From assembly GCA_945869855.1 (NCBI GenBank), contig CAMBQC010000011.1:1-32706 (forward strand): a DNA stretch of 32,706 nt, in the 5' to 3' direction. Source of the DNA: Prosthecobacter debontii (GTDB lineage Bacteria; Verrucomicrobiota; Verrucomicrobiia; Verrucomicrobiales; Akkermansiaceae). The notes below the pieces were generated by a model, which saw nothing but the letters and a program-made list of their open reading frames with translations, ran no database searches and was not told the DNA's origin. Shown here piece after piece: positions 1 to 8,251 of this stretch (the stretch's first letter is position 1; the number at the start of each line of letters is the position of its first letter). A program made the translations under genes and the position numbers.

Positions 1-1
1 G

Positions 2-592
2 GAGGGCTTCGTGCGCCAAGTAATTGGCTGGCGGGAATTCATGCACGGCATTTACAAGCACCGTGGCGTCGCGATCCGGACCACGAATTTCTTTGGGCAC
101 ACGCGCTCCATTCCCAAATCCTTCTACGATGCCACCACCGGCATCCCGCCTATCGACCGCATCATCCGCCAACTCCACGACGAGGCCTACTGCCACCATA
201 TTGAGCGCCTGATGATCCTCGGAAATTTCATGCTGCTATGCCGCTTCAATCCCGATGAAGTTAACAAATGGTTCATGGAGTTTTTTATCGACGCCTACGA
301 TTGGGTCATGGTGCCGAATATTTACGGCATGTCGCAGTTTGCGGATGGCGGCACCTTCACTACCAAGCCCTACATCTCGGGTTCCAATTACGTCCTGAAA
401 ATGTCCGACGAGAAATCCGGTAAGTGGACGGAAACATGGGACGCGCTTTTCTGGACCTTCGTCGCCGACCACCAAGAGCTTTTCCGGAAAAACCCGCGCT
501 CCTCGATGATGGCGCGAACATGGCAAAAATTCTCCACGGAAAAACAAGAGCGTCACCGTGAAACTGCACGCATCTTCTTAGGGGGGATATGA
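2..592 (+). CDS. Photolyase/cryptochrome family protein (FeS-BCP/PhrB type), C-terminal part, truncated by window edge
   Basis: The frame is open to the left edge (EGF before the GTG at 11), so the true start lies outside the window; about 196 C-terminal residues are seen. The sequence is the FAD-binding helical half of the bacterial (6-4) photolyase/FeS-BCP family (deoxyribodipyrimidine photolyase-related proteins): GWREFMHGIY, NFFGHTR, AYCHHIERLMILGNF, WVMVPNIYGMSQFADGG and TKPYISGSNYVLKMSD all match the family's conserved blocks as I remember them. The expected activity is light-driven DNA repair or light sensing with FAD. Oddly, the positions that normally carry the four [4Fe-4S] cysteines are not cysteine: the TGMxC site reads TGIPP, DYCxxC reads DEKSGK, and the fourth is absent with a short deletion. 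Family assignment is firm; activity is not. Confidence 0.85.
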   Translation, partial: EGFVRQVIGWREFMHGIYKHRGVAIRTTNFFGHTRSIPKSFYDATTGIPPIDRIIRQLHDEAYCHHIERLMILGNFMLLCRFNPDEVNKWFMEFFIDAYDWVMVPNIYGMSQFADGGTFTTKPYISGSNYVLKMSDEKSGKWTETWDALFWTFVADHQELFRKNPRSSMMARTWQKFSTEKQERHRETARIFLGGI

Positions 593-723
593 AAGGATGT
601 GGGTTCGGAGCGAGCCGGACACCCTCTGCAGCGGCGATCCGCATTTGCGAACATATTAGGACGGTCTCGCTTAAACCCGAACTCCGAAGTTGCAGGGGGA
701 TTCATTGAAGAGCTAATAGAATC

Positions 724-752
724 TTGACAGACGGCATGTTGGTAAAAAGATT
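724..752 (+). promoter_or_regulatory. Possible sigma70-like promoter upstream of the PEP-CTERM gene
   Basis: There is a perfect TTGACA at 724-729, and about 17 bp later a poor -10 (AAGATT, 747-752). It lies about 35 bp upstream of the ATG at 787. The -10 is weak, so this is only a candidate. Confidence 0.3.
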
Positions 753-786
753 AGTTCGGAAAAGGAACTTAGATCATTGAGATGAT

Positions 787-1623
787 ATGCAACTTCAGCC
801 CGCCTCGTTACTTGCCGGATTTATGACGCTTACCAGCGTTTCGGAAGCTGCAACCAGTGTTTTGCAATCTGCAACCGCCTATGCGGTGGATCTTCGCAAT
901 GATCGTTTCCTGAGCTTCGACGTCAAAAATCCCGGTTCCCAGAATGTATTGGCCACGGGTTATTCGGGGAACTATTTCGGACTCGATTTCAATCATACGG
1001 GAACGACCCTCTACGGGCTGTTATATACCGATTTTGGAGCGGCTCGGTTGGATAGTTTGAGTCTCACCAATGGTTCCATCCTCGGCAGCGTGACCGTCGG
1101 GGGTCTTGACTCCAACGCGGTGGTGACGGGTCTGACCGTCGGGCCGAACAATTTAGCCCATCTCACCACATTCGGCGTCAGTACATCGAAGCTCTACACG
1201 ATTGATCTTACCACCGGCACCACCGCGCTTGTTGGGGTTATGACAAGCTCCGGATTCATCGTGGATATCGCCGCGAGTCCGAGTGGTGATCTTGTGGTTC
1301 ATAATGCGACCACAGATTCGTTCCATTCTGTCAATCCAGAGACAGGTGCACTCACCCTGATCGGGTCGCATGGCATCGACGCGAATTTTACGCAGGGAAT
1401 GGATTTCGATCCGACAAGCGATTTTTTATTCGCTGCGGTTTATAGCGGTGACGGAGTAAACACCTATGGCACGGTTAGCTCCGACGGAACGATCGACCAG
1501 ATCGCCGGCTTGTTGTCGGGAGAATACGAGATCGCGATCGTGGTGGTGCCCGAGCCAGGAATCGCATCGCTCCTCATCGCGACCGCAGCCATGATGTTCC
1601 GCCGCAGGCGTCCCGGGACTTGA
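787..1623 (+). CDS. PEP-CTERM sorting-domain protein, propeller-like (DUF4394-like)
   Basis: Predicted secreted protein of 278 residues. The N-terminus (MQLQPASLLAGFMTLTSVSEA) is hydrophobic and ends in a plausible signal-peptidase site, though it lacks the usual basic residues. The C-terminus has the PEP-CTERM arrangement: VVPEPG, a short hydrophobic stretch, then FRRRRPGT. The body (about 25-255) consists of repeated beta-strand segments such as AYAVDLRNDRFLSFD, LYTIDLTTGTTALVG and FHSVNPETGALTLIG, which resemble the DUF4394/propeller-like extracellular proteins. In PEP-CTERM systems the tail is thought to be processed by exosortase during export to exopolysaccharide-rich surfaces; no exosortase gene is in this window. 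An in-frame stop at 778-780 makes the ATG at 787 the only sensible start. The substrate or partner is unknown. Confidence 0.75.
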   Translation: MQLQPASLLAGFMTLTSVSEAATSVLQSATAYAVDLRNDRFLSFDVKNPGSQNVLATGYSGNYFGLDFNHTGTTLYGLLYTDFGAARLDSLSLTNGSILGSVTVGGLDSNAVVTGLTVGPNNLAHLTTFGVSTSKLYTIDLTTGTTALVGVMTSSGFIVDIAASPSGDLVVHNATTDSFHSVNPETGALTLIGSHGIDANFTQGMDFDPTSDFLFAAVYSGDGVNTYGTVSSDGTIDQIAGLLSGEYEIAIVVVPEPGIASLLIATAAMMFRRRRPGT

Positions 1624-1696
1624 TGTAGGAAATAATCTTACAGCCACTTTTCATGGTCCAAACTTGCTGGAAATCCATCAGATTTGGGAGAATAAG

Positions 1697-1769
1697 TACG
1701 AAGACTGGGACTCGAACCCAGGACCAATTGGTTAAAAGCCAACTGCTCTACCAACTGAGCTATCTTCGC
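1697..1769 (-). tRNA. tRNA-Lys (anticodon UUU)
   Basis: On the minus strand a complete 73-nt cloverleaf can be read: acceptor GCGAAGA/TCTTCGT (one G-U pair at the end), D arm GCTCAGTTGGTAGAGC, anticodon stem-loop with loop CTTTTAA (anticodon TTT, plus-strand 1734-1736), and T arm with GGTTCGAGTCC. The discriminator is A and CCA is not encoded. It lies about 105 bp downstream of truA on the same strand. Confidence 0.95.
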
Positions 1770-1873
1770 GTTGGATTGTTTACCATCTTTCGGTGGCGGG
1801 GCGAAACCTAGCGGGGGGCGGCAGAAGTTGGCAAGTTCATTTTGGGAAAAAGATTAGGCCCTCCGTAAGGCAT

Positions 1874-2632
1874 TTAGGGATAGCGGACGCTCTCAAAGTA
1901 AAGGCCGTCAGCAGGGGCGCAGAGGGGGACTTTGCCGTGGGGAAGACCAGGTGGCTGGTCAAGAAAAACAGCGAGATCATCAAGTCGCAATTTTCCTTGT
2001 GCGGCCTTTACTGCCGAGCCGGTGAGCATGCGCACCATTTTGTATAGGAAGCCATTGCCTGAGAAGGTCAGGCGGTATCCATCGGAGAGCGTTTCGAGAT
2101 CGGCGGCGTGGATCATGCGGACGTAATCGGTGTCCTCCTGCTCGTTTCCCCGGTAGGCGGCGAAGGCGTGGAAATCATGTTTCCCGACAAACAAGGAGAG
2201 CGCATGGGAAAGGACATCGGCATCGAGCAGGCGTGGCAGGTGCCAAGCGAGACCTGCTTTCAAGGGCGGCAGGACGGGATCCGTGCAGATGTCGTAGCGG
2301 TAGGTTTTTCCGGTGGCGGAAAAGCGGGCGTGGAAGCCGGGCGGCACCTCTTCGCAAGCCATCACGCGGATGGTGGCGGGGAGCTTCGTATTGAGCGCGG
2401 GCACCCAGTTGTAGGGATTCATATTCGAGCCTTCGGGCGCATCGAAGTGGGCGGTCTGGCCGAGTGCATGGACGCCGGCGTCGGTGCGACCGGCGCCTTG
2501 CAGGCGTAGCGGCTCCTTGGCCACGGCTTCCAAGGCCTCGTTCAGGAGGTCCTGTATGGTGTTGCCGCCGACCTGCGATTGCCAGCCGAGGTAGGGACGC
2601 CCGTCGTAGGCGATGGTCAGCATGAGCCTCAT
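1874..2632 (-). CDS. truA: tRNA pseudouridine(38-40) synthase TruA
   Basis: Converts uridines 38-40 in the anticodon stem-loop of tRNAs to pseudouridine. The 252-residue length is usual for TruA. The catalytic motif GRTDAGVHA, with Asp50 as nucleophile, is intact. Other family blocks are visible: MLTIAYDG and GWQSQ at the N-terminus, KTYRYDI in the middle, and FLYKMVRMLTG near the C-terminus. The ATG overlaps the stop of the upstream ruvX by 4 nt (ATGA), so the two are translationally coupled. A tRNA-Lys gene follows downstream, which may be coincidence. Confidence 0.97.
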   Translation of the reverse strand: MRLMLTIAYDGRPYLGWQSQVGGNTIQDLLNEALEAVAKEPLRLQGAGRTDAGVHALGQTAHFDAPEGSNMNPYNWVPALNTKLPATIRVMACEEVPPGFHARFSATGKTYRYDICTDPVLPPLKAGLAWHLPRLLDADVLSHALSLFVGKHDFHAFAAYRGNEQEDTDYVRMIHAADLETLSDGYRLTFSGNGFLYKMVRMLTGSAVKAAQGKLRLDDLAVFLDQPPGLPHGKVPLCAPADGLYFESVRYP

Positions 2633-3102
2633 GAAATCTCCCCCATCCAGCGGTTCAGGATCTCGACGGCGGCGGCCTGATCGATGATGCCTTTTTGTTG
2701 GTGCGCCTTACGACCGGCTTCGCGGAGTTTCTCCGAGGCGTCTGAGGTGGTGTAGCTTTCGTCCACGAAAACCATGGGGATCTCGGGCAGGGCGGCGGTG
2801 AGGCGTGTGGCGAAAGCCCGGACTTTTTTCGCGGAGTCGCCCTCTGATCCATCGAGCCGCAGCGGCAAACCGACCACCAGCGTCCTCACTTTCCGCATGG
2901 TGGCGATTTCGCGAATGCGTGGAAGGGGATCGCGGTGGGAGAGCGGAATCGTTTCCACGGGATGCGCCATGATGCCGAAATCATCCGTGGCGGCGAGGCC
3001 GATGCGTGCTTCGCCGAAGTCCACGCCGAGGGCGGGGTGGGGGGGCGGCGCGGGATCGATGGTGTTATGGAAATCTGTTTTCAAGAAGAAGTGAAATATC
3101 AT
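2629..3102 (-). CDS. ruvX: YqgF/RuvX family protein (pre-16S rRNA nuclease / putative Holliday junction resolvase)
   Basis: RNase H-fold protein of 157 residues. Family motifs are present in order: GVDFGEARIGLA (first metal-binding Asp), VVGLPLRLDGSEG, VFVDESYTT and the C-terminal DQAAAVEIL carrying the last acidic residue. In E. coli, YqgF is implicated in 5' maturation of 16S rRNA; the older name is putative Holliday junction resolvase. The first 25 residues before ALGVDFG are a low-complexity extension (DPAPPPHPA), but I see no later ATG, so the annotated start is kept with some doubt. The stop overlaps the truA start by 4 nt. Confidence 0.93.
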   Translation of the reverse strand: MIFHFFLKTDFHNTIDPAPPPHPALGVDFGEARIGLAATDDFGIMAHPVETIPLSHRDPLPRIREIATMRKVRTLVVGLPLRLDGSEGDSAKKVRAFATRLTAALPEIPMVFVDESYTTSDASEKLREAGRKAHQQKGIIDQAAAVEILNRWMGEIS

Positions 3103-3388
3103 CCGGGATGGGCGCGGCGATCAAGCCTTGCAGAGTGGAAATTGTGTCTCCCGCATTAAGAACCACGAATGCCAGAGGAACCACGGATTTTCATTGGTTC
3201 ACCCAATACGTGAAAGGCTGAGTTCCCTAAATTCTATTTTGAAAAAACTAGCATAGCTCTGCGATCCTTTTGCAACATAAGCTTTACGGTGAAAATTTTG
3301 AATACCAAATGCGGATTCTAGGTTCACTCAGCTGCCGATAATTCCGTTGCTTTTCAGTTAGGCGGTGAGTGATAGTCCGCGCAGCGTC

Positions 3389-4135
3389 ATGTTTTTCCAA
3401 CCCAATTCGAAGACCCTTGCCCTCTTGGCGTTGTTGCTCATGGCTGCCGGTGCATACCACGCGTGCGCGCAGGAGCCGGAGAAAAAGGAGCAGCCTGCGA
3501 AGGAAGCCAAGGCCGAAGACAAGCCGGAGGATAAAAAGCCGGAAGATAAAACTGAACTCGAGACCGTGAAAGACGGAGAAGAAAAGCCAGAGGAGGAGAA
3601 GCCCGCGGAGGCGGAGCTGAAAGAAGTTGATCCAGATGACGAGGCTGCGTCGGAGGCCGCGGAGGCGGAGACGGCGGCTGTCGCGAGACCCGTATCGCCC
3701 GATCCAAGCCAGGTTTATGGTTGGAGGGAAAAAATCCTGATCGATGGGATTGAGGGCAAGATTTACGCGAAGCTCGACACGGGTGCCTACACCAGCTCGA
3801 TCCACGCGGAGGAGACGGAGCTCTTCGAGCGCGACGGAAAAAAGTGGGTGCGCTTCATTGTCACCGAGCCTCGTATGAAAGACTCGCCGCGCGTGCGGAT
3901 CGAGGCGCCGTTGGTGCGCATCGCCAGGATCAAGAATCCCGGCGGCGAATCCGAGACGCGCGAGGTGGTGAGGCTGGCTTTCAAGATCGGTGAGCGCAAA
4001 CTGCGTGGAGATTTCACATTGAACAACCGCTCGAACATGCTTTCCGCCGTGCTCATCGGCCGCACCACGATACGGGAACTTGGTTGGATCGATCCTTCGA
4101 GGACGAACCTCGCCGAAAAGAAGATCATGCGCTGA
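3389..4135 (+). CDS. Secreted retropepsin-like aspartic protease (RimB/'ATP-dependent zinc protease' family)
   Basis: A signal peptide (TLALLALLLMAAGAYHACA) is followed by a charged linker of about 75 residues, almost all E, K, P, D and A, then a C-terminal domain of about 140 residues. The domain starts YGWREKILIDG and contains the retropepsin active-site signature LDTGAYTSSIHA (Asp130 from this start), then RVRIEAPLVR and NMLSAVLIGRTTIRELG. This is the Pfam family named putative ATP-dependent zinc protease (DUF785), now seen as a retropepsin fold. It probably acts in the periplasm as a dimer; the linker may let it reach the wall or partner. I chose ATG 3389 because it gives a normal signal peptide; the GTG at 3365 would add 8 residues. 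First gene of a conserved trio with the next two. Confidence 0.88.
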   Translation: MFFQPNSKTLALLALLLMAAGAYHACAQEPEKKEQPAKEAKAEDKPEDKKPEDKTELETVKDGEEKPEEEKPAEAELKEVDPDDEAASEAAEAETAAVARPVSPDPSQVYGWREKILIDGIEGKIYAKLDTGAYTSSIHAEETELFERDGKKWVRFIVTEPRMKDSPRVRIEAPLVRIARIKNPGGESETREVVRLAFKIGERKLRGDFTLNNRSNMLSAVLIGRTTIRELGWIDPSRTNLAEKKIMR

Positions 4136-4157
4136 GCCCCATGGTTTTCCGAAACGA

Positions 4158-5693
4158 ATGAAAGCGCAGGCGAAATTGCTGTTGGCGGTTGGGCTGTTAA
4201 TCGCGGTCGGCGGTGGGATGGCGGCATATAAAAGCGTCAAGCTCGGCGTGCCATTTTGGCAAGGCGATCGTGTCGACGAATGGCTCATCGAGGCGAGGGT
4301 ATCATTCCTTGCCACGGGCCGCGATGTAAAGGCGAGGTTGGCCTTGCCCACGATCGCCATGGAGCGGGGCGGGGGGCAGGAGTCGGGTTCGCTGGATTAC
4401 AGTTTCAGCGTTGAGGACAACAAGGGTGAATTCACGGCGTTCTGGTCATCTGGACCACGGGAAGAGGGGCAGGCGCTTTATTACCGTGTCCGTTTCAAGG
4501 AAGGATTGGATAGCGGTGGGGAGCCAAAGCCTGCTTATGAGAAGCCGAATCCACCCGATGTGCCGCGCTTGCCGGGCTCGCTCGGGGCGGCCGCGAATAG
4601 TATCGTCACGAAGGCAAAGAATATTTCCGCGGATCCTGATTCTCTTTTCGTGACCCTTTTCAAGCAGATCAACAGCGCCGAGGCCTCGCAGGAGTATCTC
4701 ATCGTGAAACGCCACTATGAAAAGGAAGACAGCGCGAATCCTGAGATCGCGATGGGTATCGACCTTCTGGGACTGGCCGGCGTGACGGCACGCCCGGCGT
4801 ATGGGGTGAGGTTGTCCGATCAGAACAGCGGGCAAGCTCCTGTCCCGCTCATCGAGTATTACGACGGAGCATTCTGGAAAGTGCGCGATCCCGCCGAGCC
4901 CACTAAGATTCCCGACGGACGCGAGCTTTTCGTCTGGCATCGTGGCGGCGGCGCACTGCTTGACGATGTGACAGGCGGGGAAAATTCCCGCGTGACTTTT
5001 ACCGTCGTAAAAGACCGCATCCCGCTCGCCACTCTCACGGATCTGCGAGATTCGCCGTTGCTGGTCTCAACGATCCTCGCGCTGCCCGTCTCGGAGCGGG
5101 CGGTTTTCCGCTACATCGTGCTGATTCCGCTCGGGGCGTTTGTCGTGGTGCTGCTGCGAAATATCGTCGGTATCTCCACCCTCGGCACTTTCATGCCGGT
5201 GCTACTGGCGCTCGCGCTGCTTGAGATCAAACCGCTTACCGGCATCATTATGTTCTCCATCCTAGTTGGAGCAGGCTTATGGTTCCGTTTCCTGCTTTCT
5301 CGAATGAATCTGCTCGTTGTTCCGCGCGTGGCGGCCTGTGTGGTTATCGTTACTTTACTGATGATGCTGATGAGCGTGGTGAGCTATCAGCTCGGAATCG
5401 ATGCGGGCATCAAGATCACCCTTTTCCCGATGATCATCATCGCGTGGACTTTGGAGCGGATGTCGCTGATCTGGGAGGAGGAGGGGAAACGCAACGCGAT
5501 CACCCAGGTGGCGGGATCGGTATTCGTGGCGGTGTGCGCCTATCATTTCATGAAGATCTCGCAGATTCAGTATTGGGCGTTCTATTTCCCCGAGATGCTG
5601 CTGATCCTGCTGGCTGGCATCCTTCTCATCGGCCGTTACACGGGCTACCGGCTCTCCGAGCTGATCCGTTTCAAATCCTTCTCCAATGCCTGA
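4158..5693 (+). CDS. Inactive transglutaminase domain fused to 7 transmembrane helices
   Basis: Membrane protein of 511 residues. One N-terminal TM helix (LLLAVGLLIAVGGGMAAY) leads into an extracytoplasmic region of about 280 residues. This corresponds to the inactive transglutaminase-like domain (DQNSGQAPVPLIEYYDGAFW resembles its core). A C-terminal block follows of about seven hydrophobic helices, beginning VFRYIVLIPLGAFVVVLL and ending LLILLAGILLIGRYTGY. This is the known 7TM_transglut architecture that accompanies RimK-like ligases and retropepsin-like proteases. The ORF-track start at 4080 overlaps the previous gene; ATG 4158 sits 22 nt after its stop and directly before the TM helix, so it is preferred. 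The 3' end overlaps the next gene by 8 nt, supporting an operon. The transported or sensed ligand is unknown. Confidence 0.88.
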   Translation: MKAQAKLLLAVGLLIAVGGGMAAYKSVKLGVPFWQGDRVDEWLIEARVSFLATGRDVKARLALPTIAMERGGGQESGSLDYSFSVEDNKGEFTAFWSSGPREEGQALYYRVRFKEGLDSGGEPKPAYEKPNPPDVPRLPGSLGAAANSIVTKAKNISADPDSLFVTLFKQINSAEASQEYLIVKRHYEKEDSANPEIAMGIDLLGLAGVTARPAYGVRLSDQNSGQAPVPLIEYYDGAFWKVRDPAEPTKIPDGRELFVWHRGGGALLDDVTGGENSRVTFTVVKDRIPLATLTDLRDSPLLVSTILALPVSERAVFRYIVLIPLGAFVVVLLRNIVGISTLGTFMPVLLALALLEIKPLTGIIMFSILVGAGLWFRFLLSRMNLLVVPRVAACVVIVTLLMMLMSVVSYQLGIDAGIKITLFPMIIIAWTLERMSLIWEEEGKRNAITQVAGSVFVAVCAYHFMKISQIQYWAFYFPEMLLILLAGILLIGRYTGYRLSELIRFKSFSNA

Positions 5694-6720
5694 GGCACCC
5701 GTCATCGCCGATGAGAAAACGGTGGCCTCCGAGCACCGCTGGTGGCACCGCTGGTTCCGCACGCCCGGCGAGCTGCATGAGCTGGGCGTGGTCGGCATCA
5801 ACATGCGCAACGCGCGTTTCCTGCTGCCTAACAACCCGCGCCGCCTCTATGAGCTGGTGGACAACAAGCTTCGCACAAAAGCCCTCGCCGAGGAGCACGG
5901 CATGAACGTCGCTGAGACCTACGGCGTGGTGCGCAATCCCCACGATGCAAACAGGGTCGAGAAGTTTTTGGGTGGCAACGAGTCATTTGTGATCAAGCCG
6001 ACGCGCGGATCAGGTGGAAAAGGCGTGCTGGTGATCGACGGTAAGAACGGGGCGAATTTTGTGAAGCCAAGCGGCACGGAACTCACTCCAGGCGATCTGC
6101 GGAACCACGTCACCAATATCCTCGCGGGTCTTTTCAGCCTCGGCGGGAAACGCGACTACGCACTGATCGAATACCGCGTCCTCCCCGCTGCGCTGCTTAC
6201 GGCGCTGAGTTTCCAAGGTGCGCCGGACATCCGCGTGGTCATGCTCCACGGCTATCCCGTCATGGCCATGCTGCGCGCCTCCACCAAGGAGTCCGATGGT
6301 CGATCGAACCTTCACCAGGGTGCGATCGGTATTGGCATCGATATCGCCACAGGCATCACCGTCCGCGCGATCCACCATGGCAAGCAAGTCAACAGGCACC
6401 CGGATCTCGGCATCAATCTCATCGGCGTGCAGATCCCTGAGTGGGACACGATCCTCCGGATGTCCGTCACCTGCCAGGAAATGACCGGCCTCGGCTACCT
6501 CGGCGTGGACATCATGATCGACGAAACGAAGGGTCCGCTGATGATTGAGGTGAATGCCCGCCCCGGCCTCGCCATCCAGATGGCCAATGGCATCGGGCTC
6601 ATGAAAAGGCTGGAGCCCGTGGTTGAGGAGCACCGCCGCCACCCGAATGCCGATCTGCCCGCCAAGATCGCGTTTTCCAAAAGGCATTTCCGCGCGAAGC
6701 TGCCGACGGTGTCATGGTAG
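5686..6720 (+). CDS. Alpha-L-glutamate ligase-like ATP-grasp protein (RimK-related)
   Basis: Cytosolic ATP-grasp enzyme of 344 residues, expected to form an amide or peptide bond to an amino acid such as glutamate using ATP. Visible elements: N-terminal GELHELGVVGINMRNARFLL, the ATP-binding loop FVIKPTRGSGGKGVLVI, ALIEYRV, the RVVMLHGYPVMAMLRA strand pair, and the C-terminal metal-binding GYLGVDIMID...PLMIEVNARPGLAIQMANG. This matches the RimK-related family (TIGR02291 type) rather than RimK itself. It overlaps the 7TM gene by 8 nt, and with it and the retropepsin gene forms a conserved trio described in comparative genomics of amidoligases. The modified substrate has not been shown by sequence. 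Confidence 0.9.
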   Translation: MPEAPVIADEKTVASEHRWWHRWFRTPGELHELGVVGINMRNARFLLPNNPRRLYELVDNKLRTKALAEEHGMNVAETYGVVRNPHDANRVEKFLGGNESFVIKPTRGSGGKGVLVIDGKNGANFVKPSGTELTPGDLRNHVTNILAGLFSLGGKRDYALIEYRVLPAALLTALSFQGAPDIRVVMLHGYPVMAMLRASTKESDGRSNLHQGAIGIGIDIATGITVRAIHHGKQVNRHPDLGINLIGVQIPEWDTILRMSVTCQEMTGLGYLGVDIMIDETKGPLMIEVNARPGLAIQMANGIGLMKRLEPVVEEHRRHPNADLPAKIAFSKRHFRAKLPTVSW

Positions 6721-6842
6721 ATGACGGTGAGTGCTACTCGAACCGCTTTCGGATTGCAGGAGTGATTTCGGATGGCAAGACTTGTGTGGCACTCGTTTCA
6801 AATGAGCGAAATGAATCATCATCGATCTTACAAAATTAAAAT

Positions 6843-8003
6843 ATGAACAGAAAACTCAAAATGGGTATGGTAGGTGGCGGGCGCGGGGCATTCATCGGCT
6901 CCGTGCACCGGATGGCGGCGAACCTCGACGGTAAGATCGAGCTGGTAGCCGGTTGTTTCTCGTCGGATCCGGAAAAATCTCGGCTCTCCGGCGAGGACTT
7001 TTTCCTCTCCCCGGATCGCGTTTACGCGACCTTCGAGGAGATGGCGGAAAAGGAATCGGCGCTGCCTCTCGGCGAGCGCATTGACTTCGTGAGCATCGTC
7101 GCCCGCAACGACCTCCATTACAAGGTGGCGAAGAAATTCGTGGAAAGCGGCATCCATGTGATCTGCGAGAAGCCGCTGGCTTTCTCGAAGGCGCAGGGCG
7201 AGGAGATCAAGGATATCGTCGAAAAGAGCGGATTGGTTTTCGCGCTCACACACAACTACACCGGCTACCCGATGGTAAAGGAAGCGAAGGCGATGGTCGC
7301 CGAAGGCAAGCTCGGCAAGATCCTAAAAATCGTCGCCGAATACCCTCAGGGCTACGCGATCGGTGCCTACGATGAAGCGGCATCTTCCGGCGGCGCGATC
7401 TCGAACTGGCGTATGGATCCCTCCATTTCCGGCGTTTCCAACTGCATGGGCGACATCGGCTCCCACGCGGAAAATCTCGCTCAATACATCACCGGGCTGA
7501 AGCTGGAGGAAATCGCCGCCGACCTGAACACTTTTATCCCCGGTCGACAGCTTGACGATGACGGCTCCATGCTCTGCCGCTACAAGGGCGGTGCACGCGG
7601 CGTGCTCTACGCCTCCCAGATCTCCACCGGCGACGAGAACAATCTCAATATCCGGATCTACGGCACCAAGGCCTCCCTAGAGTGGCACCAGGAGCATCCC
7701 AACGAACTCATCGTGAAATTCGCCGACAAGCCCCGTGAGACCTGGCGCCGCGGCAATAGCTACAACGGCGCCGCTGCCGCGAAATACACCCGCCTTCCCT
7801 TCGGCCACCCCGAGGCATTCATCGAGGCTTTCGCGAACATCTACCTCGCCGCCAGTGAGGCCATTTCCGATTCCATCGAAGGGAAATTCAGAGGCAACGA
7901 AGCTTACGATTATCCCAACGTGCAGGACGGCGTGGACGGCATGGCCTTCATCGAAGCCGCCGTGAAATCCTCCGGAAACAACGCAGCCTGGACGAAGCTC
8001 TGA
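6843..8003 (+). CDS. Gfo/Idh/MocA family oxidoreductase
   Basis: NAD(P)-dependent sugar or inositol-type dehydrogenase of 386 residues. The N-terminal Rossmann domain carries the nucleotide loop MVGGGRGAFIGSVH and the family signature HVICEKPLA (catalytic Lys110). The C-terminal alpha/beta domain starts near HNYTGYPMVKEAKAMV and includes GDIGSHAENLAQYITG, with the conserved His in the substrate region. A long SGGAISNWRMDPS stretch is typical of the verrucomicrobial and planctomycete expansion of this family. It is flanked by gaps of 122 and 248 bp, so probably its own transcript. The substrate cannot be told from sequence. There is no clear Shine-Dalgarno before the ATG; the leader is A/T-rich. 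Confidence 0.92.
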   Translation: MNRKLKMGMVGGGRGAFIGSVHRMAANLDGKIELVAGCFSSDPEKSRLSGEDFFLSPDRVYATFEEMAEKESALPLGERIDFVSIVARNDLHYKVAKKFVESGIHVICEKPLAFSKAQGEEIKDIVEKSGLVFALTHNYTGYPMVKEAKAMVAEGKLGKILKIVAEYPQGYAIGAYDEAASSGGAISNWRMDPSISGVSNCMGDIGSHAENLAQYITGLKLEEIAADLNTFIPGRQLDDDGSMLCRYKGGARGVLYASQISTGDENNLNIRIYGTKASLEWHQEHPNELIVKFADKPRETWRRGNSYNGAAAAKYTRLPFGHPEAFIEAFANIYLAASEAISDSIEGKFRGNEAYDYPNVQDGVDGMAFIEAAVKSSGNNAAWTKL

Positions 8004-8114
8004 GAAGCAAGGAGAGGTTGCACTCTGCTGCCAGATGGTCAGGAATCGACTCTATCCGCATGTGATGGAGCGACCGGGGGTAGGGGAGATTGCCAGCCCT
8101 TTGCCTCCAGCATG

Positions 8115-8151
8115 TAGCCCTAGGCAACAGCCGACGCAAAATCTGGGGCTA
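8115..8151. repeat. Hairpin-forming intergenic element (possible dispersed palindrome)
   Basis: In the 248-bp gap between the oxidoreductase and ilvE, TAGCCC (8115-8120) pairs perfectly with GGGCTA (8146-8151) across a 25-nt loop, and CCCTAG/CTAGGG offers an alternative pairing. The rest of the gap shows no ORF or strong promoter. No T-tract follows, so an ordinary terminator is unlikely. A repeat-family assignment is a guess. Confidence 0.3.
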
Positions 8152-8251
8152 GGGATGATGAACTCGATCCTTCAAAAAACCGCCGCAGTTATTTTTCTCA
8201 TCCGCCGCTTGCCACGGTGTCCGGGTCGCTTAGGATTCGGGTCGAGAAAGC

